Positions 19,041 to 27,547 of a stretch of DNA of 63,863 nucleotides are shown here, in pieces. The notes beneath the pieces were generated by a model, which made no database searches, was not told the origin of the DNA, and worked only from the letters and a program-made list of their open reading frames with translations. Where the stretch lies: NCBI RefSeq assembly GCF_030813915.1, contig NZ_JAUSUJ010000034.1, positions 1 to 63,863 of the forward strand, read 5' to 3'. The translations under genes and the position numbers were made by a program. Origin of the DNA: Rhodoplanes tepidamans (GTDB taxonomy: Bacteria; Pseudomonadota; Alphaproteobacteria; Rhizobiales; Xanthobacteraceae). How positions within the stretch are numbered: the first letter of the stretch is position 1; every line of letters begins with the position of its first letter.

Positions 19041-19322
19041 TCAGCCGGCCTTGGCGGAGAGCGAGCCCATGCCCTTCGGGGTCTTCATCGTCGTGCAGGT
19101 GCCCTTGGCGACGTACTTCCAGGCGTTGCCCTGGTAGTCGACCTTCGACGTGCCGGCGCAGGTGGTGCCCGGCCCGGCGGCGCAGTCGTTCTGGCCCTTG
19201 AGGGCGACGCCGTAGCACTTCTCCTTGTCGGAGCCCTGCGCCGCGGCGGGGGCGGCGGCGAGCGACAGCGCGGCGGCGAACGAGGTCGCGAGCACGGCGG
19301 CGAGGGCGGGCTTGGTGGTCAT
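19041..19322 (-). CDS. bufA: Bufferin precursor peptide (DUF2282, BufA-type)
   Basis: A 93-residue precursor with a cleavable signal peptide ([23 protein letters not shown], cut near residue 29). The core has four cysteines at 36, 47, 55 and 76 in the DUF2282 pattern [19 protein letters not shown] and [13 protein letters not shown]2282 peptides are RiPPs: cytoplasmic MNIO/BufC modify cysteines before export, and the periplasmic product binds copper and protects against metal stress. It is the first gene of bufA-bufB-bufC-doxX, with a candidate ECF-type promoter about 90 bases upstream. The call rests on the cysteine pattern plus complete synteny. Confidence 0.92.
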   Translation of the reverse strand: MTTKPALAAVLATSFAAALSLAAAPAAAQGSDKEKCYGVALKGQNDCAAGPGTTCAGTSKVDYQGNAWKYVAKGTCTTMKTPKGMGSLSAKAG

Positions 19323-19409
19323 CGGAGGTCTCCCGTGAGAAGGTGGGTCCGTCGCGGCGGCCTCCCGGGCGCGCCGCAGGCGGGCCTGAGCGGCCGGCCG
19401 TATCGGCTC

Positions 19410-19435
19410 TTACGCGGACGGCGGTCGCCCGTTAC
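19410..19435 (-). promoter_or_regulatory. Candidate sigma-F-type promoter for the bufferin operon
   Basis: On the minus strand a GTAACG -35 element (19435-19430) is followed after 15-16 bases by CGTAAG/GTAA (about 19414-19409). It resembles the GTAACC-N16-CGAA consensus known for Caulobacter sigma F. Transcription would begin about 80 bases before bufA. Confidence 0.5.
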
Positions 19436-19501
19436 GTCCTCACGCGCCTGTGTTCGCGACGCGACTGCGGTCACGGTGTCGTGTAAAGAACGGCACGGCA
19501 T

Positions 19502-19527
19502 GTAACGGCGCGGGGGCGGCGCCCGAA
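19502..19527 (+). promoter_or_regulatory. Candidate autoregulatory sigma-F-type promoter for the sigma factor
   Basis: GTAACG at 19502-19507, exactly 16 bases, then CGAA at 19524-19527, nearly the Caulobacter sigma F consensus. Transcription would start around 19533. That would leave almost no leader for a GTG start at 19540 but a normal leader for the ATG at 19573, which has GGAG seven bases upstream. Confidence 0.6.
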
Positions 19528-19539
19528 GGACCGTCACGG

Positions 19540-20088
19540 GTGAGCAGGGACGACGACGACTGGAGCCGTCTGATGCGGCTGGCGATGGCGGGCGACGGAG
19601 CGGCCTACGACCGCTGCCTGCGCGGCATGGCCGTGCGGCTGCGCGGCGGCGTGCGCCGGGCGATCATGCGGGCCGGGCTCGCCGCGAGCGACGCCGAGGA
19701 CGTCGTGCAGGAGATCCTGCTCGCCGTCCATCTCAAGCGCCACACCTGGGACGCGGCCCGGCCGATCGGGCCCTGGCTGGCGGCGATCGCCCGGCACAAG
19801 ACCATCGACGCGATCCGCCGCCGCGGCGGCCGCGCCGGGGTGCCGCTCGACGACGTGGTCGACACGCTGCCGGCGCCGTCCGAGGAGCCGGCGATCCGCG
19901 AGACCGAGCTGGTCCGTGCGCTGGAGCGCCTGCCGGCCGGCGAGCGTGCCGCCGTCACCGCGATCGCGGTCGACGGCGCCAGCTTTTCGGATGCCGCGCG
20001 AAAGCTCGGCACCAGCGAAGGGGCGCTGCGGGTGGCGCTGCATCGCGGCCTGGCGCGGCTCGGCCGCACCGCCCACGAACGCACCTGA
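19540..20088 (+). CDS. sigF: ECF sigma factor (SigF-like)
   Basis: RNA polymerase sigma-70 family factor of the extracytoplasmic-function class, up to 182 residues with only regions 2 and 4. Region 2 includes DAEDVVQEILLAVHLKR and the core-binding/-10 segment RPIGPWLAAIARHKTIDAIRR. Region 4 has LERLPAGERAAVTA and the helix-turn-helix SFSDAARKLGTSEGALRVALHR. It is paired with a DUF1109 anti-sigma factor downstream and divergent from a bufferin operon, the same arrangement as Caulobacter sigF-nrsF, which responds to heavy metals. GTG 19540 keeps the usual short N-terminal lead; ATG 19573 with a GGAG site is a good alternative. Confidence 0.88.
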   Translation: MSRDDDDWSRLMRLAMAGDGAAYDRCLRGMAVRLRGGVRRAIMRAGLAASDAEDVVQEILLAVHLKRHTWDAARPIGPWLAAIARHKTIDAIRRRGGRAGVPLDDVVDTLPAPSEEPAIRETELVRALERLPAGERAAVTAIAVDGASFSDAARKLGTSEGALRVALHRGLARLGRTAHERT

Positions 20089-20145
20089 GAGACACACCCG
20101 AGAGAGACTTGGCACGCGAGAGACGACCGAGAGAGACCCGACCCG

Positions 20146-20784
20146 ATGAAGACCGACGATCTGGTGAGAGCCCTGGCGGCGGATGCCGCGGTCCGCGAGC
20201 GGCCGCTCGCGGTCGCCCTGCCGGTGGCGGCGGCGGCGGGCCTCGCCGTCGCCCTCGCGCTGTTCGCCGTGGCGCTCGGGCCGCGCCCCGACATCGCCAC
20301 CGCGGCGCAGACCCTGCGCTTCGTCCTCAAGCCGGTCGAGATGGGGCTGTTCGCCATCGTCGCCGTCGTGCTGGCGGTCCGGCTGGCCGAGCCGGGGGCG
20401 CCGGTGCGCCGGCTGGTCGCCGGCCTCGCGGCGCCGGCCGGCCTGCTCGGCGTCGCGGTCACGGCCGAGCTCGCCACCGTGCCGTCGGCCGAGTGGGGCC
20501 GCCGGCTGGTCGGCACCAATGCCCGGGTCTGCCTGGTCAGCATCCCGCTGCTCGCCGCCCCCGTGCTGGTGGCGAGCCTGTGGGCGCTGCGGCGCGGCGC
20601 GCCGGTGCATCCGGCCGGCGCCGGGGCGGCGGCGGGGCTGTTCAGCGCCAGCGTGGCGGCCGCCCTCTACGCTCTGCACTGCGGCGACGACTCGCCGCTG
20701 TTCGTCGCCACCTGGTACTCGCTCGCCACGGTCCTGGTGGTGGCGGCGGGCGCGCTCGCCGGCCGCCGGCTGCTGCGCTGGTAG
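20146..20784 (+). CDS. nrsF: Anti-sigma factor, DUF1109 (NrsF-like)
   Basis: Integral inner-membrane protein of 212 residues with about six hydrophobic segments, the DUF1109/NrsF architecture. It would hold the upstream ECF sigma factor inactive at the membrane. Two cysteines, C129 (NARVCLVSIP) and C179 (ALHCGDDSP), lie at the periplasmic ends of segments; NrsF of Caulobacter has two such conserved cysteines needed for the response to chromate and cadmium, so they are the likely metal or oxidant sensors here. The gene follows sigF by 57 bases in the same direction and is surely co-transcribed. Confidence 0.87.
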   Translation: MKTDDLVRALAADAAVRERPLAVALPVAAAAGLAVALALFAVALGPRPDIATAAQTLRFVLKPVEMGLFAIVAVVLAVRLAEPGAPVRRLVAGLAAPAGLLGVAVTAELATVPSAEWGRRLVGTNARVCLVSIPLLAAPVLVASLWALRRGAPVHPAGAGAAAGLFSASVAAALYALHCGDDSPLFVATWYSLATVLVVAAGALAGRRLLRW

Positions 20785-20896
20785 CGGCGCCCGGCCGGGC
20801 GTCCGGTCCCCCGGCGGAACAATCGCCCGGGGCGGCTCTTTGGAGATCCGTCGCGGCCCGCATCGCGCCGCCGCTTCCCGATCCGAGGAGACGCGC

Positions 20897-21133
20897 ATGG
20901 AGACCGATCGCCGTTCCGCCCACGCCAGCCCCGATCGCCTGGAGAGGATCCTCGGCTCCGCCGTGGTCGCAGTGTGGGGCCGCCTGCCGCAGGACGTCCA
21001 GCACGACCTGTTCGAGGAGGCGGTACTGGCCGGCCACCGCAGCGAGCGCCGGGCCGGCGAGCCCGACGAGGGCCTGCGCGAATCGCTCGCCATCTTCCTG
21101 CACGACCATCATTTCCGCACCGCCGACGCGTGA
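20897..21133 (+). CDS. Small conserved-looking cytoplasmic protein, unknown
   Basis: A 78-residue soluble protein without a signal peptide or membrane segment. Its middle reads LERILGSAVVAVWGRLPQDVQHDLFEEAV and its end LAIFLHDHHFRT, suggesting two or three helices and a histidine-rich tail. I recognise no functional family. A gaggag site eight bases before the ATG and well-behaved composition support it. It lies 112 bases after nrsF in the same direction and could belong to the same stress regulon, but nothing shows this directly. Confidence 0.65.
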   Translation: METDRRSAHASPDRLERILGSAVVAVWGRLPQDVQHDLFEEAVLAGHRSERRAGEPDEGLRESLAIFLHDHHFRTADA

Positions 21134-21261
21134 CGGGCGGCGCGGGTCCCCCGGCGCGGCCGGTGGCGCTCCGCCGGCGCGCGCCGGCCGGGGTCTGCAA
21201 CCGGAAAGCTTTCGTTAACCATGTCGCCTGCACCCTGGGGGACCGGTCGGGGAGGGGCGAC

Positions 21262-21516
21262 ATGCGGCGATCGTGCGGACTGCGGGGACGCCTGTGCGGA
21301 GCCGCGCTGATGGCCGGGGTCGCCCTGGGGGCGGCGGGCTGCACCACGGCGGGGTCGTCGGCGGGGATCTCGGCGACGGCGCCGCGCGCCGTGTCGGCCG
21401 CGCGCACCGGCACGCCGGCGGCTCGCACGGTCGCGGTCCGCACGGCCGCGGTCCGCGGCACGGCGCCGCGTCCGGCGGCCTCCTCCCGCATGATCACGAT
21501 CGGTGCCGGCTACTGA
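21262..21516 (+). CDS. Small putative lipoprotein, unknown
   Basis: An 84-residue product with a basic start, a hydrophobic stretch and a possible lipidation cysteine (ALMAGVALGAAGCTTAG). The lipobox is imperfect, with Ala instead of Leu/Val at -3. The rest is a low-complexity Ala/Arg/Thr/Val tail ending in MITIGAGY. It has a strong ggggagggg ribosome site. The domain cannot be assigned; it may simply be a small cell-envelope protein. Confidence 0.55.
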   Translation: MRRSCGLRGRLCGAALMAGVALGAAGCTTAGSSAGISATAPRAVSAARTGTPAARTVAVRTAAVRGTAPRPAASSRMITIGAGY

Positions 21517-21690
21517 GGGGCCGCGGTCCGCCGCCGCGGCGCGCCGGCGCAGCGGTTCCTTCACCCCGTTCGCATCCGGTTGGTTTCGCGATGTTGCCCG
21601 CCGCCGCCCGGGCCTTTTCGACGGCGCCGCCCCGGCGTTAGGGTGACGGTCGCCGCAGTTGCGCCGCACGCCGGCGGCAGAAGGATCGCC

Positions 21691-22122
21691 ATGCGCCGTC
21701 TCTCTCCGATTCTCGTCGCCCCGCTCGCCGCCGTCCTGCTCGGCCTGCCGCCCGCCGCGGCGGCGCCGGCCGCCGATCCGGCCGCGGCCGGGCCGCAGGC
21801 CTCCGCTCCCGCGGCGGGGAGCCCCAGGGCCGCCGCCAAGAGCCCGGCCCGCAAGCGGACCAGCGTCACGGTGCGGCGCTCGCGCGGCTACGGCTTCCTG
21901 CCCGGCTACGAGCCGCCGCAGCAGCGCAGCGCCTATCGCGGGCCGGATTCCTGGGTGGCGCGCCCTTACGGGCCGGGCCGCCGCTATCTCACCCCGGGTG
22001 GCTGGCAGTGGGTCTACGGCTGGGGCGGCGCCCGCTTCTACCAGGGCCGCTGGAACGGCGGCGGCTTCGGCCCGTGCTGGACCGACACGCCGATCGGCCC
22101 GGTGTGGAACTGCGGCAAGTGA
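21691..22122 (+). CDS. Small exported protein, unknown
   Basis: A 143-residue protein with a signal peptide (ILVAPLAAVLLGLPPAAAAPA), an Ala/Pro/Lys linker and a compact C-terminal part rich in Gly, Tyr and Trp: RSRGYGFLPGYEPP, GRRYLTPGGWQWVYGWG and GPCWTDTPIGPVWNCGK with two cysteines. It looks like a periplasmic or surface protein with one disulfide. No known function. An agaagga site precedes the ATG at 21691; the frame stays open upstream but without a plausible signal. Confidence 0.62.
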   Translation: MRRLSPILVAPLAAVLLGLPPAAAAPAADPAAAGPQASAPAAGSPRAAAKSPARKRTSVTVRRSRGYGFLPGYEPPQQRSAYRGPDSWVARPYGPGRRYLTPGGWQWVYGWGGARFYQGRWNGGGFGPCWTDTPIGPVWNCGK

Positions 22123-22155
22123 TCCGGGCCTGATCCCGGCGCCTCTCCGATCCCG

Positions 22156-22620
22156 CTACTTCCCCGGTTCCGGCGGCACGTCGCGCATGCGCGTGCAGGC
22201 GGTCTCGCGCGGCAGGCAGGCGGGCCCGGGGTTGGAGCAGACCGGCGCTCCGCCGTCCCCCTTCGCACAGGTGACGCAGCCGTCGCCCCAGGCGAGGCAG
22301 GCCGGATTGCGATCCCCGAACGCCTGCACGGCGAGGCGCTCCGCCTCGGCGGCGTCGGCCGCCCCGGCATCCGCCGGGGGTGCGTCCGCGCCGGGCGCCG
22401 GCGCCGCGCCGGGCTCCGGTGCCGCCCCGGGTCCCGGTGCCACCCCGGGTCCCGGTGCCGCCCCGGGCGCCGGGGCAGGGGCCGGGGGCCCCGGCTGCAG
22501 CGCGTCGAGATCGGCCGGCCCCGGCAGGTCGGCGGCGAGGCCGCGGCCGGCCGGCAGCCCGGCCGCGCCGAGCAGGAGCACGCCGATCATCAGCGGTGAG
22601 ACGAATCGCAGGGTCCGCAT
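22156..22620 (-). CDS. Exported Pro/Gly-repeat protein with Cys-rich C terminus
   Basis: A 154-residue protein with a signal segment (FVSPLMIGVLLLGAAGLPAG), a Pro/Gly/Ala linker built from six-residue units such as APGPGA encoded by an 18-bp minisatellite, and a C-terminal domain with six cysteines (NPACLAWGDGCVTCAKGD, PVCSNPGPACLPRETACT). The cysteines probably make three disulfides in the periplasm. The family is not recognised. It is convergent with the preceding gene and would lie just downstream of tonB, in the same direction, 145 bases away. Confidence 0.62.
   Translation of the reverse strand: MRTLRFVSPLMIGVLLLGAAGLPAGRGLAADLPGPADLDALQPGPPAPAPAPGAAPGPGVAPGPGAAPEPGAAPAPGADAPPADAGAADAAEAERLAVQAFGDRNPACLAWGDGCVTCAKGDGGAPVCSNPGPACLPRETACTRMRDVPPEPGK
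22392..22478. repeat. 18-bp minisatellite within the Pro/Gly protein
   Basis: Units close to 'gccccgggtcccggtgcc' repeat about four to five times and encode the Ala-Pro-Gly linker. Copy number is likely to vary between strains. Confidence 0.6.
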
Positions 22621-22765
22621 CGAGGTCCTCGGGGCCGTGACGATGGCGCCGCGCCGGACCGAATCCCGCCCGGCCGCGCGGCCGCCGCGACCCTAGAGCA
22701 TGTCCGGCCGAAATGGAGCCCGGTTCGGCGCGGCGCGCCGCCGATGCCGCGCCGTCCTGCCGTGC

Positions 22766-23590
22766 TCACCGCACGTTGAAGCGGATCGGCACGGTCAGGC
22801 GGATGCGGCTGCCGCCGACGCCGGGCGGCGGCGCCGGGACCGGGCTGGCGCGGCGGGCCAGCGCCGTCGCCTCGCGGTCGAGGGCGGCGGAGCCGGACGA
22901 GCGCCCGAGCGACGCCGAGATCACGCCGCCGCTGCGGTCGATCGAGAACACCAGCACGACGATGCCGCTCTCGTTGCGGGCCCGCGCCTCGGACGGGTAG
23001 GTCTTGTGGCGGTTGAGATGCGCCGCGACCCGGCCCTGCCAGCTCGCGAGGCTCGCGCCGCCGCTGCCGGCGCCCGGCGCCGGGGCGGCGATCCGGGCCG
23101 CCGCTGCCTGCCGGGGCGGTGCGCCGCTGTTCTGCCGCGGCGGCGGCTTGCGGCGCTTCGGCTTCCGCTCGCGCGTCCGGTCGGTCGTCTGCTCCGGCCG
23201 GCGGGGCGGCTCGACGACGGGCGGCGGCTCGCTCGGGATCACCACGGCGGCCGGCGGCGTCGGCGGCGGCTCCGGCAGCGGCACGGGCTCCTCGGTCTCC
23301 TCCGCCTCGCGCTCGGGCTCCGGCGGCTGCTCGACCGGCGGGACCGGCTCCGGCGGCTCCGGGAGTGCCGCCTGCTCGACGACGGGCCCCGGCGCGAGGT
23401 CGGCCGTGGTCTCGGTCGGCGCCTGCACCAGCGGGGCGAGGTCGATGGCGATCGCCGGAACGGCGGCGCCGGCGGCGTCGCTCGACCGCGCCATGACGAC
23501 CGCCACCACGGCCGCGGCGTGACAGGCGAGCACCAGGACGAAGGCGGCGCCCCAGCGGGCGAGCTCGCGGCGATCGTCGAGACCGGTCAT
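22766..23590 (-). CDS. tonB: TonB energy-transducing protein
   Basis: TonB couples the proton-motive force harvested by ExbB/ExbD to outer-membrane receptors. The 274-residue product has an N-terminal membrane anchor ([21 protein letters not shown], including the His typical of the TonB anchor), a long periplasm-spanning Pro/Glu and Lys/Arg linker, and a C-terminal TonB domain ([44 protein letters not shown], ending with IRLTVPIRF). The start overlaps the exbD stop by four bases. As last gene of the receptor-exbB-exbD-tonB operon under a cobalamin riboswitch it is probably dedicated to B12 import. Confidence 0.93.
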   Translation of the reverse strand: MTGLDDRRELARWGAAFVLVLACHAAAVVAVVMARSSDAAGAAVPAIAIDLAPLVQAPTETTADLAPGPVVEQAALPEPPEPVPPVEQPPEPEREAEETEEPVPLPEPPPTPPAAVVIPSEPPPVVEPPRRPEQTTDRTRERKPKRRKPPPRQNSGAPPRQAAAARIAAPAPGAGSGGASLASWQGRVAAHLNRHKTYPSEARARNESGIVVLVFSIDRSGGVISASLGRSSGSAALDREATALARRASPVPAPPPGVGGSRIRLTVPIRFNVR

Positions 23591-24030
23591 GGCGGGCTGC
23601 CGCTCCCGCCCGGCGCGAGCTCGAGCCCGACCAGCGCCACCTTCAGATAGCCGGCGGCGCGCAGCGCGTTCATCACCTCCATCAGGTCGCCATAGGCGAC
23701 CGCCTTGTCGGCGCGCACGAAGACGCGCTGCTCGCGATCGCCGCCGGTGGCGCCGTCGAGCGCCGCCGCGAGGCCGCCGGAGGCCACCGGCGTCTCGCCG
23801 AGCATCAGGGACAGATCGGTCTTCAGGGTGAGGAACAGCGGCTTGTCCGGCCGCCGCTGGCGCTCGACATTGCTGCCCGGCAGGTCGACCGGCACGTCGA
23901 CGGTGGCGAGCGGCGCCGCGATCATGAAGACGATCAGCAGCACCAGGATCACGTCGATGAACGGCGTGACGTTGATCTCGTGCAGGACCTCGTCGTCCGC
24001 GTCGGCGTCGCGCTGCAGGAAGCCGGCCAT
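23587..24030 (-). CDS. exbD: ExbD biopolymer transport protein
   Basis: A 147-residue inner-membrane protein of the ExbD/TolR family. The single membrane helix follows [19 protein letters not shown] and contains the proton-carrying Asp of the FIDV motif. The periplasmic domain has [32 protein letters not shown], the typical ExbD C-terminal fold. It lies 12 bases after exbB and overlaps tonB by four bases, completing an ExbBD-TonB motor. Confidence 0.93.
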   Translation of the reverse strand: MAGFLQRDADADDEVLHEINVTPFIDVILVLLIVFMIAAPLATVDVPVDLPGSNVERQRRPDKPLFLTLKTDLSLMLGETPVASGGLAAALDGATGGDREQRVFVRADKAVAYGDLMEVMNALRAAGYLKVALVGLELAPGGSGSPP

Positions 24031-24042
24031 GCGGGCGTCTCC

Positions 24043-25098
24043 TCAGCGCGGCCGGACCGGGCCGCGGTCGCGCGCCGCGGTGCCGGCCGTCTCCGTTCCC
24101 GGCGTCTGCCCGGCCCGGTCGAGATCGCGCCCGACCACCCGCAGGATCTCGGTCGCGAGGCCGTCGAGTGCCGCCCGCTGGCCGGCGATGCCGCGGCTCG
24201 CCGCGTTGTAGATGACCACGGCCGGGATGGCGGCGAACAGGCCGAGCGCGGTGGCGAGCAGCGCCTCGGCGATCCCCGGTGCGACGACCGCGAGATTGGT
24301 GGTCTGCGCCCGCGAGATGCCGACGAAGCTGTTCATGATGCCCCACACCGTGCCGAACAGGCCGACGAAGGGCGCCGTCGCCCCGACGGTCGCCACCGCG
24401 CCGAGGCCGCGCCGCATCCGCCGCACGGCGTCGGCCACCCTCTGCGACAGAACCAGCCCGACCCGCTCCTTGATGCCGTCGCCGGCGAGGCCGTGCGACA
24501 GCGCGACCTCCGTCGCGGCCGCGGCGGCCAGCGCCGCGGCGGTGCCGCCGGCCCTGTCGAACGCCGCCCCGGCGTCCGCGAACGTGACGATGCCCGGAAG
24601 GGCCGCCCGTGCCGTCGCGAGGCGGCGGCGCTCGCCGCGGAACTCCATCGTCTTGGCGGCGAACACGGTCCAGGTCAGCACCGAGGCGGCGGCGAGCCCG
24701 GCCATCACGATCTTCACCACGATGTCGGCGGCGAGGAACATGCCCCACGGCGACAGGTCGCGCGGCAGCGTCCCGGGCTCGACCGCGACCGCGGGCGGCG
24801 ACACGGCCGGCTCCCCCGGTACGGCCGCGTCCGCCGGTGCGGTCGCGTCGGCGGGCCCGGGACCCTGCACCACGGGTGTCGGCGCCGCGGTCGGCGCCGC
24901 GGCCGGGGTCGCGTCCTGCACCGCCGCGCCCGGTGCCGATGCGGCCGGCGGCACGGCAGGACCGGCGGCGCGGTCGCCCGCCGCGGTCGCGTCCCTCTCC
25001 TCGGCCGGCGCCGTCACGGGAGCGAGCACGAGGGCGAGCACGAGCAGGCCGGCGCGCACGGCCCGGACACGGCGGCTGGACTTGCGATGGAACGGCAC
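24043..25098 (-). CDS. exbB: ExbB biopolymer transport protein
   Basis: MotA/TolQ/ExbB-family proton channel, 351 residues. A signal segment ([17 protein letters not shown]) and an Ala/Pro-rich periplasmic extension of about 100 residues precede the three-helix core, an architecture seen in several alphaproteobacterial ExbBs. Core landmarks are [26 protein letters not shown] and [26 protein letters not shown]. The GTG at 25098 is chosen because GGAGG lies seven bases upstream; upstream in-frame starts lack a ribosome site. It follows the receptor gene by 121 bases and is co-oriented with exbD and tonB. Confidence 0.92.
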   Translation of the reverse strand: MPFHRKSSRRVRAVRAGLLVLALVLAPVTAPAEERDATAAGDRAAGPAVPPAASAPGAAVQDATPAAAPTAAPTPVVQGPGPADATAPADAAVPGEPAVSPPAVAVEPGTLPRDLSPWGMFLAADIVVKIVMAGLAAASVLTWTVFAAKTMEFRGERRRLATARAALPGIVTFADAGAAFDRAGGTAAALAAAAATEVALSHGLAGDGIKERVGLVLSQRVADAVRRMRRGLGAVATVGATAPFVGLFGTVWGIMNSFVGISRAQTTNLAVVAPGIAEALLATALGLFAAIPAVVIYNAASRGIAGQRAALDGLATEILRVVGRDLDRAGQTPGTETAGTAARDRGPVRPR

Positions 25099-25219
25099 GA
25101 GACGACCTCCACTGACGACATGACGACGCACTGGGTCGGCGCGCCCTTCGGGGCGGAGGGGAACGGGCGCGCCGACCCGCGGGCCGCCTCGGGGACGGGG
25201 CGACCCGCTCCCGCGCGGA

Positions 25220-27421
25220 TCAGAAGGTGATCCGCAGCGAGACCTCCGCCGCGCGCGGACTGCCGAGCACCCAGGCGGTCGTCCCCTTGCCGGTGACGGC
25301 GTAGACCTCGTCGAGCAGGTTGTAGAGCCGCAGGCTCAGCTTGACGTTGTCGCGCGGCTTGTAGTCGATGCCGGCGTTGACGACGTGATACTCGGGCAGC
25401 AGATACAGGTTGGCCGCGTCGGCGTAGCGCGCCCCGACATACTGGACGCCGGCCCGCGCCTCCCAGCCGGGCAGGAACGCCCAGGTGACCCAGGCGTTGG
25501 CGGAGCTGTTCGGCACGTTGACGGGCCGGTTGCCGGCCCGCGACACGGAGACGCCGGACACAGCCTCGCTGAAGTCGTCGTACTGCGCCTTCAGCACGGT
25601 GCCGTTCGCCTCGATGCGCCAGCCGTGCGGCAGCCGCAGCGCCATCGAGGCCTCGATGCCGCGCGACGACTGCTCGCCGACCTGCACGCTGACGGTCGGG
25701 TTGTTGATGTCGGCGGTGAGCAGGTTGTTCTTGACGATGTGATAGGCGGCGAGCGTCCACTCGCCGCGCCCCTCCCAGAACGACTGCTTGACGCCGGCCT
25801 CGACCTGGCGGCCGGTCGACATCTGATAGTCCTTCTGCGCGACGGACGTGCTGATCACGTTGCCGATCGGATCGACCCCGGTGGCGTACTGGGCGTAGAG
25901 GGCGAGCCCCGGGATCGCCTCGTAGACGGCGCCGGTCCGCCAGGTCGTCGCCGAGAACTCGCGCTCGAAGCTGGTGCCGGCGACGAGGTCGTCGCGCCGC
26001 ACCGTCGGCGCCTCGTGCCGCAGCCCGCCGATGATCGACAGCCTGTCGGTGAGGACGAGCCGGTCCTCGGCGAACACGGCATACTGGCGGGTGTCCGACT
26101 CGTAGCGCGGATAGGTGCCGGCGAGATTGACGAACAGCCCGGGGTCGAACACCCACGGGTTCACCGTGCTGGTGCCGCCGTAGGGCGAGTTGTTGGTGTG
26201 CTTGAACGTGATGACGTTGGCCTCGGCGCCGACCACCAGCTCGTTCTTCAGCCCGAACAGGTGGCCCTTGAAGGTCGCGTCGGCGCGGTTCCCCCACTGC
26301 TCCTCGTCGTGGACGATCTCGATGTAGCTCGACCGCTTGATCGAGCCCGTCGCCTGGTCCCAGGCGTAGGTCTCGACGTCCTTCCAGTGCCGGTGGGTGG
26401 TCAGCCGGTAGGCCGTGTTGCGCAGCGTGACGCTGTCCGACAGCGCCCACTCGGCCTTGAGCTGGGTCCAGTTGTCCTCGTAGGAGATGGCGGAATCGCC
26501 GACATTGTAGTTCCTGAACCGCACGCTCTCGTCGAGCCGGCCTCCGATCAGCGGCGTGCCGAAGTAGCGCAGCGGCTCGCGGTATCCGTAGTCGTTCGAC
26601 AGCGTGAAGGAGAGGTCGGACCGCGGCTGCCAGCGGATCGCGCCCGAGACGGCGGCGTTGGAGAACTCGCCGTTCTCGTCGAGCCAGCCGTCGGACCGGC
26701 TGCCGACGGCGTCGAGCCGATAGGACAGCGTCTCGTCGATCGGGCCGCCGCTGCCGATGGCCGCCCGCCAGGTGCCGAACGAATCCCAGCTCGCCATCGC
26801 CTCGTTCTGCCGGGTCGAGGTCGGCTTCTTCGGGACGACGTTGATCACGCCGCCGATCGCGCCCTCGCCGTAGAGGACCGAGGCGGGGCCGCGCAGCACC
26901 TCGATGCGGTCGACCGTCCAGGTGTCGAACGGGAACGTCACGGTGCCGGCGCCGACATAGAGCCGCGTCCCGTCGTAGAGCTGCATGACCGAGCCGTGGC
27001 CGGCGAAGCCGCGGCTGACGAGCGCGCTGCCGCCGTTGCCGGGCGCGGCGATCGAGGTGATGCCGGTGGCGTTCTGCGTGATCGCGTCGATCACGTTGGT
27101 CTGGCCGCGGTCGACGATGGTCTCGCGCGGGATGATGTCGACGCTCGCCGGCGTCTCCAGCGGCGTGAGATTCAGGCGGCTGCCGGTCGATGCCGGCACC
27201 GTGAGGTTGAGGCCCGGCTGCAGGGCCTGCCCGGTCACGTCGATCGGGTCGATCGGGATCGCGGCGCCGGTCTGCTCCTGCGCCAGCGTGCGCGAGCCCG
27301 CCGCGGACGCGACGAGCAGAAGGGCCGCGGACGCGGCGACGGACGTGGAGGATCGGAGGACAGAAGACCGGAGGAGATAAGACCGGACGAGAGGCGGTCG
27401 GGACGCACAGGAGTTCGACAT
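25220..27421 (-). CDS. TonB-dependent outer-membrane receptor, probably for cobalamin
   Basis: A 733-residue outer-membrane beta-barrel transporter. After a signal sequence (SVAASAALLLVASAAGSRTLA) come the plug domain (TPASVDIIPRETIVDRGQTN, RIEVLRGPASVLYGEGAIGGVINVVPKKP) and the barrel, which ends in Phe (EVSLRITF). By sequence it looks like the siderophore-type receptors rather than classical BtuB, but the cobalamin riboswitch upstream and the adjacent btuCDF-cobQ operon argue that it imports B12 or another corrinoid. The ATG at 27421 lies 126 bases below the riboswitch with AAGG upstream. It heads the operon with exbB, exbD and tonB. Confidence 0.9.
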   Translation of the reverse strand: MSNSCASRPPLVRSYLLRSSVLRSSTSVAASAALLLVASAAGSRTLAQEQTGAAIPIDPIDVTGQALQPGLNLTVPASTGSRLNLTPLETPASVDIIPRETIVDRGQTNVIDAITQNATGITSIAAPGNGGSALVSRGFAGHGSVMQLYDGTRLYVGAGTVTFPFDTWTVDRIEVLRGPASVLYGEGAIGGVINVVPKKPTSTRQNEAMASWDSFGTWRAAIGSGGPIDETLSYRLDAVGSRSDGWLDENGEFSNAAVSGAIRWQPRSDLSFTLSNDYGYREPLRYFGTPLIGGRLDESVRFRNYNVGDSAISYEDNWTQLKAEWALSDSVTLRNTAYRLTTHRHWKDVETYAWDQATGSIKRSSYIEIVHDEEQWGNRADATFKGHLFGLKNELVVGAEANVITFKHTNNSPYGGTSTVNPWVFDPGLFVNLAGTYPRYESDTRQYAVFAEDRLVLTDRLSIIGGLRHEAPTVRRDDLVAGTSFEREFSATTWRTGAVYEAIPGLALYAQYATGVDPIGNVISTSVAQKDYQMSTGRQVEAGVKQSFWEGRGEWTLAAYHIVKNNLLTADINNPTVSVQVGEQSSRGIEASMALRLPHGWRIEANGTVLKAQYDDFSEAVSGVSVSRAGNRPVNVPNSSANAWVTWAFLPGWEARAGVQYVGARYADAANLYLLPEYHVVNAGIDYKPRDNVKLSLRLYNLLDEVYAVTGKGTTAWVLGSPRAAEVSLRITF

Positions 27422-27547
27422 CGGGACCTTCGCGGCAACGCCGAGTGGCACGTCACCGCGAAAAATGTTTCCCCGACGCCGCGACCGGCGGCCGGTTCGA
27501 TCATCACCAGGACACCCCGCCCGGTGCATTCGCGCGTGACCACGGCG

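Noticed and set aside
23980-25230. A 416-residue plus-strand open frame across exbB and exbD
   Set aside because: His/Arg/Asp-rich mirror frame of the ExbB/ExbD coding strand without motifs.
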